Shown: positions 1 through 9,200 of the stretch, piece by piece
Numbering within the stretch: the first letter of the stretch is position 1
How the letters are laid out: each line of letters starts with the position of its first letter
NCBI GenBank assembly: GCA_009746045.1
Contig: RPFO01000022.1
Span: forward strand, 512,637 to 576,636
Reading direction: 5' to 3'
Length of the DNA: 64,000 nt
From: Mesostigma viride
Lineage: Eukaryota > Streptophyta > Mesostigmatophyceae > Mesostigmatales > Mesostigmataceae
The notes under the pieces: model-generated
What the model was told of the DNA's origin: nothing
Database searches by the model: none
What the model saw: the letters and a program-made list of their open reading frames with translations, nothing else
Program-made: the position numbers and the translations under genes

Positions 1-349
1 TCCCTCTCCCTCTCCCTCTCCCTCTCCTCTCCTCTCCTCTCCTCTCCCCTCTCCCCTTCTTCCCTCTCCCTCTCACCCTCTCCCTCTCCTCCTCTCCCTC
101 TCCCTCCCCTCTCCCTCTCCCTCTCCCTCCCCCTCTCCCTCTCCCTCTCCCTCCCTCTCCCCTCCTCCCTCCCCTCCTCCCTCCCTCCCCTCCCTCCCCT
201 CCCTCCCTCTCCCCCTCTCCTCCCTCCCTCCCTCCCTCCCCCTCCCTCCCTCCCTCCCTCCCTCCCTCCTCCCCTCCCTCCCTTCCTCCCTCCCTCCCCT
301 CCCTCCCTCCATCCCTCCCTCCCTCCTCCCTCCATCCCTCCATCCCTTC
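1..349. repeat. C/T-rich simple repeat (CCCTCT/CCCTCC)
   Basis: Almost pure pyrimidine strand made of CCCTCT and CCCTCC units with scattered CAT interruptions. No gene is visible; the open frames on either strand are only Gly/Arg/Glu or Ser/Leu/Pro repeat translations. Confidence 0.95.
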
Positions 350-600
350 TTACGCGTTACGCTTACGCTTACGCTTTTACGCTTACGCTTACGCTTACGC
401 TTACGCTTACGCTTACGCTTACGCTTACGCTTACGCTTACGCTTACGCTTACGCTTACGCTTACGCTTACGCTTACGCTTACGCTTACGCTTACGCTTAC
501 GCTTACGCCCTCCCTCTCCCTACGGTTACGCTTACGCTTACGGTTATGCTTACGCTTAGGTTTACGCTTACGCTTACGCTTAGGCTTACGCTTACGCTTA
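350..600. repeat. TTACGC hexamer array
   Basis: About 35-40 copies of TTACGC in the written strand, nearly perfect from 357 to 506 and then degenerate with TTACGG, TTAGGC, TTAGGT and TTATGC variants. The variants look like telomere-family hexamers, but the dominant unit is not a telomere repeat I know, and the array is interrupted by CCCTCT units at 507-520. It is best described as a subtelomere-like or interstitial satellite. Confidence 0.85.
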
Positions 601-1425
<825 letters not shown>

Positions 1426-1474
1426 TACAAACACCATAATTCTGCCAACGTCACTCTTCCTGGACCGTGTGATA

Positions 1475-1878
1475 GTTACGCCCGCCGTCGTTTCTTGTCT
1501 TACTGGAAGAGCACATGACCAACATTGGTTGTGCTAGTTACGCCCGCCGTCGTTTCTTTTGCCTTTTCGATGTCGAAATATATCTCGTGAAAGATGCACC
1601 CCCGTCAGTTAACTTGTCATCTTGTAAGCTCAATCTTTCCATGATAGTTACGCCCGCCGTCGTTTCTTTTGCATCTTCGATGTCGAAGTGTTTGTCGTGA
1701 AAGTTGCATCCCCGTCAGCTTCTTGTAAGATCAATGTTTCATGATAGTTACGCCCGCCGTCGTTTCTTTTTTATTTTCGATGTCGAAGAATATGTCGTGA
1801 AAGTTGCAGCGCGTTCGTGTCCATTGTGATCTTGTGATATCAAAGTTTCCCATGATAGTTACGCCCGCCGTCGTTTCT
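1475..1878 (+). repeat. Degenerate ~60-110-bp tandem repeat carrying five hairpin motifs
   Basis: Five units, each with the same 21-nt motif (starts 1475, 1537, 1647, 1747 and 1858), followed by TTTCGATGTCGAAG and GTCGTGAAAGTTGC in several units. The motif core pairs ACG with CGT. This is the 5' flank of the plus-strand gene cluster and carries no supported ORF. Confidence 0.8.
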
Positions 1879-2003
1879 GTTGCTTCTCGTTCGTTTAAAA
1901 TATCTAATGAAGTTTTTACCATCGTTCACCTAAAACAAATTACTTTAAATCTGCACCCGTTAAACCACACCCCCCTCGAAATGACTCCATGGTTGCAGAA
2001 CAA

Positions 2004-2228
2004 ATGTCAGAAGAAGAACAAAAAAAATGCTTCGGAAACCACAAGCGCAAAAGGAAAGCCGATGACAATTTAGAGACCCTCTCGGAGGATGTGCCGGAGT
2101 TGGTTTCTTCGGATGACGAGTTTGAATACTCAAAAACATCAGGGGGACAAGTTCTTGAGAAAGCATGGAAGGTGTTTGTGACAAACGCGTTTGTGGAATG
2201 GATAAAAAAAAACTATTCCGAGGAATAG
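2004..2228 (+). CDS. small charged hypothetical protein
   Basis: Encodes 74 aa from the ATG at 2004; an in-frame ATG at 1989 would add five residues. I prefer 2004 because a GTTGCAG acceptor-like sequence ends at 1998, and the same arrangement precedes the ATGs of the following genes. The N-terminus is Glu/Lys-rich with a KRKRK cluster that could be a nuclear localisation signal. An acidic Ser/Asp stretch follows, and the last 25 residues form an aromatic-rich amphipathic segment (KAWKVF, VEWIKKNY). I recognise no family. It is the first gene of a same-strand cluster. A stop at 2228 is followed by an AT-rich stretch with TAATAAATTAATGTTTAT at about 2247-2264, a likely 3'-end signal. It is small and unconfirmed, but the codon pattern and context favour a real gene. 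Confidence 0.45.
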   Translation: MSEEEQKKCFGNHKRKRKADDNLETLSEDVPELVSSDDEFEYSKTSGGQVLEKAWKVFVTNAFVEWIKKNYSEE

Positions 2229-2296
2229 TAACTTGTTATTATAAAATAATAAATTAATGTTTATGAATTTTTTTGTTCGTTTTTTCCCTGAAAAAG

Positions 2297-3052
2297 ATGG
2301 AGTCCGAGATCGTGAATGAAGTCTACGGAAGCGTCCTTCAAAACGTTTTCAAACAAGTTCGCTTTCTGTCGCGTGTCATATTCGAGGAAGTTCGAGTCGC
2401 GCAGGAGAGGACAGGCCGCCACTTGGCCGTTTTATTGGCGTTTGATTCGTTCAGCCAAATGGAGAGAATTATGTACGCCCAGCTAGCTGATATGAACTTC
2501 TGTATTCAAGAGGGTTTTTTCAGACCACAGATGGATCTAAGAGTGCCCATAGACCCAAGGACGGAGTTCCGCCTTTTGGTGTCGTTCATTACAAAGGGGC
2601 CAAAGATAGAGTTGGGGGAAGAGGAAGGGGCTCAGCTTGGGTGCACCTACGGGCGCGCATTTTACCCGAATGTTACGCATTCTCTGCGCGTGAGGGCTGA
2701 TGCATGTGTAGGGGCAGTACCCCTCAACATGAACTTTTTCTTGCTCTCTGACCCGATCGTGAGGGATGGGGATCGCATGCGTAGTACGCGAAAGTGCTCC
2801 AAGGAGGGGTGTGGGTGCGAAACAGGACCTCATATCAAGTGGTGTAGAGGATGTAGGGATGCCAGATATTGCAGTGAGGAGTGCCAGCGTGCGGACTGGA
2901 GTAGGCATAAGGATAGATGCGAACGTCTGAGGCAAGCGAGGGAGGTGCTGGCAGGGGTGAAGTGGGGGGTTAACGTGACGACGATACTGGATAAAACTAT
3001 GGGGTCTGATGTCGACTTCTCCTTCAACTTCCACGACGGCTCTGCCTCTTAG
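2297..3052 (+). CDS. MYND-type zinc-finger protein
   Basis: Encodes 251 aa from the ATG at 2297. A longer frame would need a non-ATG start at 2273. The C-terminal third holds a MYND finger (about 2794-2920): Cys pairs CSKEGCGC, CRGC, YCSEECQ, then H and C in HKDRC, in the usual C-x4-C..C-x2-C..YC-x3-CQ..W-x2-H-x3-C order. MYND fingers bind proline-rich partner peptides and occur in transcription and methyltransferase proteins; no SET domain is visible, so the partner and role are unknown. The N-terminal 160 residues match nothing I know. The ATG is immediately preceded by AAAAAG after a T-rich tract, like the acceptor-plus-ATG arrangement of its neighbours. The frame is intact, unlike the larger genes downstream. 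Confidence 0.8.
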   Translation: MESEIVNEVYGSVLQNVFKQVRFLSRVIFEEVRVAQERTGRHLAVLLAFDSFSQMERIMYAQLADMNFCIQEGFFRPQMDLRVPIDPRTEFRLLVSFITKGPKIELGEEEGAQLGCTYGRAFYPNVTHSLRVRADACVGAVPLNMNFFLLSDPIVRDGDRMRSTRKCSKEGCGCETGPHIKWCRGCRDARYCSEECQRADWSRHKDRCERLRQAREVLAGVKWGVNVTTILDKTMGSDVDFSFNFHDGSAS

Positions 3053-3151
3053 AAAAACTTGAAATGTAGAGTAATAACTTGTTTATATGATGTTATTTTT
3101 AATAAATTAATGTTTATTTATAACGTATCATTTTCCTCCTACGCGCAGGAA

Positions 3152-3352
3152 ATGGTGGAGGTTAAGGAGAGTTTGGCCAAAAGGCAAAGGACCGACACAC
3201 TTCGACATAATGGAAGGAGTCTTCCATTGTACATCAAAAAAATAGTCGAGGATTACTGGCTCGCTTCCGATTCGACTCCTCGTCCGAGTCCGGTGATACC
3301 GGACAGTGTCAAAGTCTGGAAGGTTTCAGCACATCAATCGCACATTGAATAG
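3152..3352 (+). CDS. small basic hypothetical protein
   Basis: Encodes 66 aa. The ATG at 3152 follows a CGCAG acceptor-like sequence ending at 3148. The sequence starts with a charged segment containing KRQRTD (possible nuclear signal), then a hydrophobic/aromatic stretch (YIKKIVEDYWL) and a Pro/Ser-rich tail. The upstream AT-rich stretch repeats the TAATAAATTAATGTTTAT seen after the first gene (3099-3116). A copy of the 21-nt hairpin motif lies 33 nt after the stop (3386-3406). No family recognised. Confidence 0.4.
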   Translation: MVEVKESLAKRQRTDTLRHNGRSLPLYIKKIVEDYWLASDSTPRPSPVIPDSVKVWKVSAHQSHIE

Positions 3353-3385
3353 ATAATGTTTTATCGCCATATTGCTGTTCGACAA

Positions 3386-3516
3386 GTTGCGCCTTGGGGC
3401 GTTTCTTTGCGCCAAATTTAAACCTTCGTATTAATAAACAAGTACAATAAAAAAATTTCAAAACGTTTTTTGAATTTTATTTTCCGGGGCCGGTATGTTA
3501 TCGTAACTTGTCGCAG
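3386..3516 (+). promoter_or_regulatory. inter-gene spacer: hairpin motif, AATAAA, short acceptor abutting ATG
   Basis: The spacer holds one 21-nt hairpin motif (3386-3406; stem GCGCC/GGCGT around TTGG), AT-rich sequence with AATAAA around 3432, then GTATGTT at 3493 and CGCAG ending at 3516 directly before the ATG of the next gene. The 24-nt GTATGTT...CGCAG segment resembles a very short intron or a trans-splice acceptor. Confidence 0.5.
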
Positions 3517-4382
3517 ATGTCCGGTTCGACGGAAGATTCGTCCGATTCGTCTAGTCACCTCCTGATGGAGGATTGGCAACGACTTCAACAACACCAAGCG
3601 GTTGCCACTGTCATTCAGAGTGTTGCTCGCTCAATAGGGGCGCCGCGCAAGTGTGATGTGTCCACTTGCAAGAAAACCGCTCTCGGATTTGACTTGTATT
3701 GCCGAAAGCACGAAGAACATTCTCGTCACATCGAAAATGCCCTCAGTCGCGGACTTGGAATGGCGGGCGCCCTCGGACCTGGATTGGCGGGGGGGCCCTG
3801 CGACTTCGCCTGGACATGACTGTCGGAGAGGTCGTGGGTGTAAATTTTGATTTCACCAGGGGAGACGAGTACTTCCTTGAAGATTGGATAGTCAAAGACT
3901 CCGCGACAGGTGCGGACTTGGCAAAGGGAGGCTACGTTGCCGGCGCCCAAGAAAATGGTTGGAGTAGCTTGAGATGCTTTTTGATGACGACACCTTTTGC
4001 CGACTCGCGTGACACGGATGTAAGCGAACTTTATCGGCGTATGTGTTTTGCACTCGCCGACATTCCGCTGATAACTCAACGAGAGTTCGATTTTCGCGTG
4101 GAAACAAAAGCCAAAGCGATTGTATCCGGCGTGAAGGCGATTGTGGAGGAGGAGCAGGATTCTCTGTGTGCAGAGTATTTGGAGAGAGTGGCCCCGATGA
4201 AGACGAGGAGGTCCGAAATCTATCCTGACACCGGCAACAAGGAGGCAAAGTTGGTGGCCGCCAAAGAAGAGATGTTCGCTCGTGTCGATGAAATGGCGGC
4301 GAAAGAGGTTCCGAGAGTTCGCTCGATCGGTTGTTGCAAAACCTGCAGAGAGTGGAACGAGTCGCGGGACAGTCTATATTGA
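3517..4382 (+). CDS. zinc-knuckle protein, paralogue 1 (frame broken at G run)
   Basis: Reads from the ATG at 3517 to about 3790, then continues in the -1 frame to the stop at 4382. The break lies at a seven-G run near 3785-3791; one extra G would give a single protein of about 288 aa. The N-terminus is Ser/Asp-rich; residues about 48-68 hold a C-x4-C-KK...C-x2-H knuckle (CDVSTCKK ... YCRKH), which resembles the small plant C-x4-C/C-x2-H fingers. The C-terminal part is charged and helical with a late CCKTC pair. The next gene (4663) has the same start context and knuckle, so the two are tandem paralogues. Function unknown. Confidence 0.6.
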
Positions 4383-4662
4383 TATGAGTTGCGCCCGCCG
4401 GCGTTTCTCTGGTGTTGAATGCCCCCCCTCTACATACACATTATATTGTCTGGACATTCGTATGTAGTGACAATCGTAGTCGATGTGATTGCCATTCGTT
4501 TGTACGTAGAAAGTGGTTGTTGAGGAAGTTGCGCCCCAGGGCGTTTCTTTGTTGCATTTTCTTCAAATTTTAGCTCGCATAAATAGATGAAGATGACTTA
4601 ATAAATGCCAGTTTTTTTTAATAATATAAACTACTCGCGGCCGGTATGTTCTGGTTTCGCAG
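4383..4662 (+). promoter_or_regulatory. inter-gene spacer with two hairpin motifs and acceptor abutting ATG
   Basis: Hairpin motif copies lie at 4388-4408 (five nt after the stop) and 4528-4548; their loops differ (CGCC and CCAG) while the stem bases are kept. AATAAA-like sequences follow (4580-4605), then GTATGTT at 4644 and CGCAG ending at 4662, directly before ATG. Confidence 0.5.
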
Positions 4663-5383
4663 ATGTCCAGTCTGACGGTCGACATAAGGGGACGTCCATA
4701 TCAGGACGCTGTTTTCCGGATTTTTGAGAAGGATCCCGATAAGAAGTGCCGGGATAGGAAATGTAAAAAGCTGTCAATTACCGACATGGGTCTGTGTGGG
4801 GAACACATCGTAGCTTTTGGAAAGGACATGATTTCCCGTCATTTGCAACAATACGTTGACAACAATTGTGTGGGAGGGGCGCAGATGGACGTCCTTCTTG
4901 AGGATGGAGTGGACGGAGCCAAAAGGGCTGTAATTCGGCTGTCGGAAATGGATGATGACAAAGAGGACGTGAACATTCGCCTTAGAGGCACGACGATAAC
5001 ACGGCCGATTGTGTGTTTGGGTCTCGAGGAGTGGCGGATGAGAGCAGGTCTTCCATGATGCCGCGGAGAAGGTGGTGGAATGGATGATGGGTTGGTCAAA
5101 TCTTGACGTTCGCATATTCAACCGTCTGACGTCTGATTTCCTTCTCCGGGGAAGTTTCAAGATGGTTGACCGTGCAAGGCAGTCCAGGAACCAGGTATCC
5201 CTTTCCATGGCCAGTCCGATCGCACGCATGATTGAGGGGGCCCTCTTCCGCGCAACCTTGCCTCGAGATTTCGAAAATACCGTGAAGGGCTCGACCGAAA
5301 ATCAGCAGCGATTTCCCATTCGCGAACCACTTATGGGTCGACGGAGTGGTAACGGAATTTTTTTGCATTTCCTTGCCAAATGA
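4663..5383 (+). CDS. zinc-knuckle protein, paralogue 2 (frame broken near 5041)
   Basis: Starts at ATG 4663 (MSSLTVD, cf. MSGSTED in paralogue 1). A knuckle CRDRKCKK ... LCGEH lies at about residues 28-49. An open frame runs to 5058, but the conserved-looking sequence changes frame near 5041 (EEWRM, then EQVFHDAAEKVVEWMM) and continues to the stop at 5383. The shift is +1 (or two bases missing) and is not at a G run. If joined, the protein is about 239 aa. The downstream half (RQSRNQVSLSMASPIARMI) is basic. No catalytic motif is seen. Two hairpin motifs follow in the next spacer. Confidence 0.55.
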
Positions 5384-5433
5384 TTCTTTATGAGGGACAT
5401 AGAGTTGTTTGTATAGAGAGTGAATTGACGAAA

Positions 5434-5615
5434 GTTGCGACGGCGGTCGCATCTTTTAGTGCGTCGTTCTCTTGTTATGAATCTCTGTTCATTCTGAATT
5501 ATAACGTTGTTTGTACCTTGACATAATGATGCATTTTTTGTATTGAGTTGCGACGTGGGGCGCATCTTCCTGCTGACTCGTATGTTTTTTCCAATTTTTT
5601 TGTTTTGTGTTGCAG
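5434..5615 (+). promoter_or_regulatory. spacer with two hairpin motifs ending in an acceptor before ATG
   Basis: Hairpin copies lie at 5434-5454 and 5547-5567. These are the two copies whose outer stem pair is G-C (GCG/CGC) instead of G-T or A-T. A T-rich tract then ends in TTGCAG at 5615, immediately before ATG 5616. Confidence 0.5.
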
Positions 5616-6282
5616 ATGGAAAAGGGCGGCCCTACATCGCAGGTGGTCGGCGACTCTCCCCCTAGGGGGAAGGGTCAGAAGGGCAACCAGTTCAGGCCCA
5701 AGGCGCCTCCCACAACAGCCTCCTCACAAGCGTGCAAGGGAGGGCACGCCGCCCCCAATGGTGGAATCTGGTGTCAGCTTTGCCGCGGTCACTGGGAAGG
5801 ATGAGTACCACGGTGGTCGTGAGATGGTGGACGATCCGGATGCGCGTCTCAGATTGCGCGGTTTGAGCGACTCGCGAATGGCACTCGTGAACAGCAATCG
5901 CGCTGTACCAAGACATCCTTAATGACAAACCTGAAGTCGCCAAGGTGCCTTATCTCTCCAAAAGCCAATTCATGCCTCGTATTGAAACATGCTCCAGCAG
6001 GAGCTAAGGGCGGCTCGGTTGGCTCAGAATGCGCACAGACAGTAGCCGCCGCGCCCTCCCATGCCGCGCCTGCCGCAGTAGCCCAAAAGAGGGGGGAGAG
6101 TGTGCACGAGTCGGCCGCAGTGCCCTCAACCGCAAGGGATCCCCCCGCGACTTCCAAGCCGGTCGCGACGGGCGATATGCCCCCGCCGCGGCAGGGGAAG
6201 GGGGAAGGGGGTCGATGGAGGGGAAGTCCTCGATGTTTTCGATATGACGCTGGGCAATTTGGAAGGTGGCGGGTCGATCTTC
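5616..6282 (+). CDS. exon 1 of the long unknown gene
   Basis: Begins MEKGGPTSQ directly after TTGCAG. It encodes basic low-complexity sequence and a Cys/His cluster (CKGGH, CQLCRGH near 5740-5795) that may be a zinc knuckle. At least two or three frame changes are needed between 5790 and 6215, so the exact path is uncertain. The last codons (FDMTLGNLEGGGSIF) run into a GTAAGT donor at 6283. Confidence 0.4.
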
Positions 6283-9200
6283 GTAAGTCTCCGCCCATTT
6301 AATTGATGTCGTGAAATACAATAAGCATTTTTTTGCAATATTCGCCAGACATGTCATTTCCGACAACTAAGCGGATTTTTACTTTCCGTTGAAATGTTCG
6401 CAGGGCCGGCAAGAGGATGTGGGTGCAAGAGAAGCCCGCTCAATGGCGGGAAGCACCCAGGTACATGAGTGCGTCAGATTCCTCTCCGGTTTACTTGTAT
6501 TGAAAAGGTTTGCGTGCGTATATCCTTGTTTATTTTTGTAGTAATTTTTTTCTTGTGAATGGACAATCGCGTTTGCTATTTTTACAGGGAAGTCCGTTCG
6601 AGCAGCAAGAGGGCGGTGAGAGGAGGGGAAGTGGATCTTACGGTGGTTCCACTGCAGAGGGGGGAAGGGTAAGTTACCGTTGACTTACAAATTGAAAGTT
6701 TAGGTTCGTCCTCAATTGACAGAGTTACGACGGCCGGCGTTTCTCTACACTTTTCTTACATTAAAAATCTTCCGTTGATAATGTTCTTGCAGGAAGCCGG
6801 TCGTCAGGGTGGGGCAAATCTCCAGGGAGAGGGGGCTATCGCTGTCGGTGAGCCTGTGTCAGAGGGCGGGTGGAAGCGACGGCGATACTGCGAAAATGAC
6901 ACGCTTTAAGGAGCAAGCGGATGCTTATAAACTGAGGACGTTGGCAAAGCGGGTTGTGGCCGAGGTGAGAACGGAAACAGCCCCACCTGAGGTACGGAAC
7001 CAGATGATGACTCTCCATCAAGTCGCTGAGTTGATCGTGAAGAATGCGTGCCGCCCGATGGCGCCACACAGCCTGAGGAGATCCCGAGCGCCAAGGCCTT
7101 GATAAAGTGGATGCAGGAGAACCTGTTCGAGGGCAAAGGAAGGAGAGGAAGTGTAAACTGAAGACGGTGACGATGGCGGACGCCAAGACTCTGATCAAGA
7201 TGTTGAAGGAACACGATGCCCGCCGGGACAAGTCTCCGAAGATCGCGAAGGGGTCGAAGAAAGCGGCTGAAGCAGCAGCGGTTGAGGGGAATGAGGTAAG
7301 TCTACCTCTGTTGTGAGGGGGGCTTTGTTCTTGAGGTCCACGTTTCATGTAGGTTGCGACGGCCGGCGTTTCTTAAGTGTGACACTTACTTCCTTTTGAT
7401 TAACTTTTCCTTTTTTTCGCATCGGTTGAGGGAAATGAGCCAAGTGTACCTCTGTTGTGAGGGGGGCTTTGATCTTGAGGTTTAGGTTTCATCTAGGTTG
7501 CGACGGCCGGCGTTTCTCAAGTGTGACACTTACTTCCTTTTGGTTTACTTCTTTCCTGATTTTTTCCATCGTTGAGGGAATGAGCCAAGTGTACCTCTGT
7601 TGTGAGGGGGCTTTGATCTTGAGGTTTAGGTTTCATGTAGGTTGCGACGGCCGGCGTTTCTCAAGTGTGACATTACTTTATTCCTTTTGGTTATGCTTTC
7701 CTGATTTTTTCGCATCATTGTTGAGGGAAATGAGGTAAGTGTACCTCTGTTGTGAGGGGGGCTTTGATGTTGAGGTTCAGGTTTCATGTAGGTTGCGACG
7801 GCCGGCGTTTCTCAATCGACATTTACTTTATTCCTTTTGGTTATGCTTTCCTGATTTTTTCGCATCACTGCAGTACGTGCAGGCCGAAGGGCGACCCACG
7901 CGGCCATCATGTACTCAATCAGCCTCGACCAGCACCCGCGCCGCGAGAACATGGAAATAGCTAGTACGTGGACTGCTGCCGTCGACGAACACCAGAAGGG
8001 ACTCTCCGAAGCACTTGCGACCTACAAGGGGAAGGCGCTGAAGGGAAAGGGGAAAGGAAAGGAGGTGGAGGTTGCGGATGCTCCCGTGTCTCTGCTTGAG
8101 AAATGGGAGAAGTCCCCGGTGTCGCAGGATGATGATGACATCCTGGATGTGAACGATGAGATCGCGAAGGGCAAACGGTTGCGGCAGGAGCTTGCCGTTC
8201 AGCCTCGGGACCTCGATGAGATGTCCAAAGCCTTGGTGCATCGAAATCGGGTGTGGACAAGGAACCTGTTCGTTGGGCCTCAGAAGCTCCTCGCACGAGA
8301 CTTGCATCTGTCGAGAGGCGAGCAGAACGCCACCATTTTTGCCAGTTCGGAGTCCGACTACGGCCACGACAAGCTGGTGATTCCTGTGTGGCGGTACTCG
8401 TTCCAGTTTTTGGCTGACCGGTTCCCCAACACTTTTCATGAGTGGATGAAAAACGAGAACACCCAGCGTCAGGTCGCGCAACTTTTCGGGGAGATGGGGG
8501 GGTTACGGACAATGAAGGCTGGCTACGCTCGCGCAATGACTGACAAAGAGATTGATATCTACCTGCGAACGAGCTCGGCCAAGGGATGGCCGAAGCTGCT
8601 TCCACCGGTTCTGACAGGACGGGCCGATGTGCTGGACTCACTTAAGCCCGTGGACGTGAGAAAGGCCGCGCTTTTGGACAGTTTGTGCAAGTCCGCCTGG
8701 GAGATGGCTCCACTCGAGAAGAAGCCACCGTTGCCGCCAGCCATTTGCGGCTTTCTCGTGCTGGACGGGAACCACTTTACCACACTCATCAAATCGGTGA
8801 AATTCGAACTGGTCGCCCCAAATATGACGGTGGACCAAAGATCTGTGTGGTACAGGCAATGCTGAACGGTTTCATGAAGGCGGAAAAGCTAAGGGTCGTT
8901 GCGCGGGGAGGGAAGGAGCAGGAAGTCACGAAGACCGTGGCCGCGGAGAAGCTGGAGGAGTGGGCAATGGATTGGACGAAATTCGGGGGGTGGACGTGCA
9001 GATGCTCAAGGGTGAGACCATCCTGCCGACCTGGTGGCAGATCCGTGAAGAGAAGGTAAGCCAAGTTGCGACCGCCGGCGTTTCTATAAGTGGTTTTCTC
9101 GTGTTATTTTCAGTATGCCATTAGTTTGGTAAAGATGCGACCACCGGCGTTTCTATAAGGGGTTTTCATGTTCCACCTTAGTATGCCATATTTTGGTCAA

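Noticed and set aside
1-600. True telomere at the left edge
   Set aside because: The unit TTACGC is not a known telomere repeat, and C/T satellite lies on both sides of the array.
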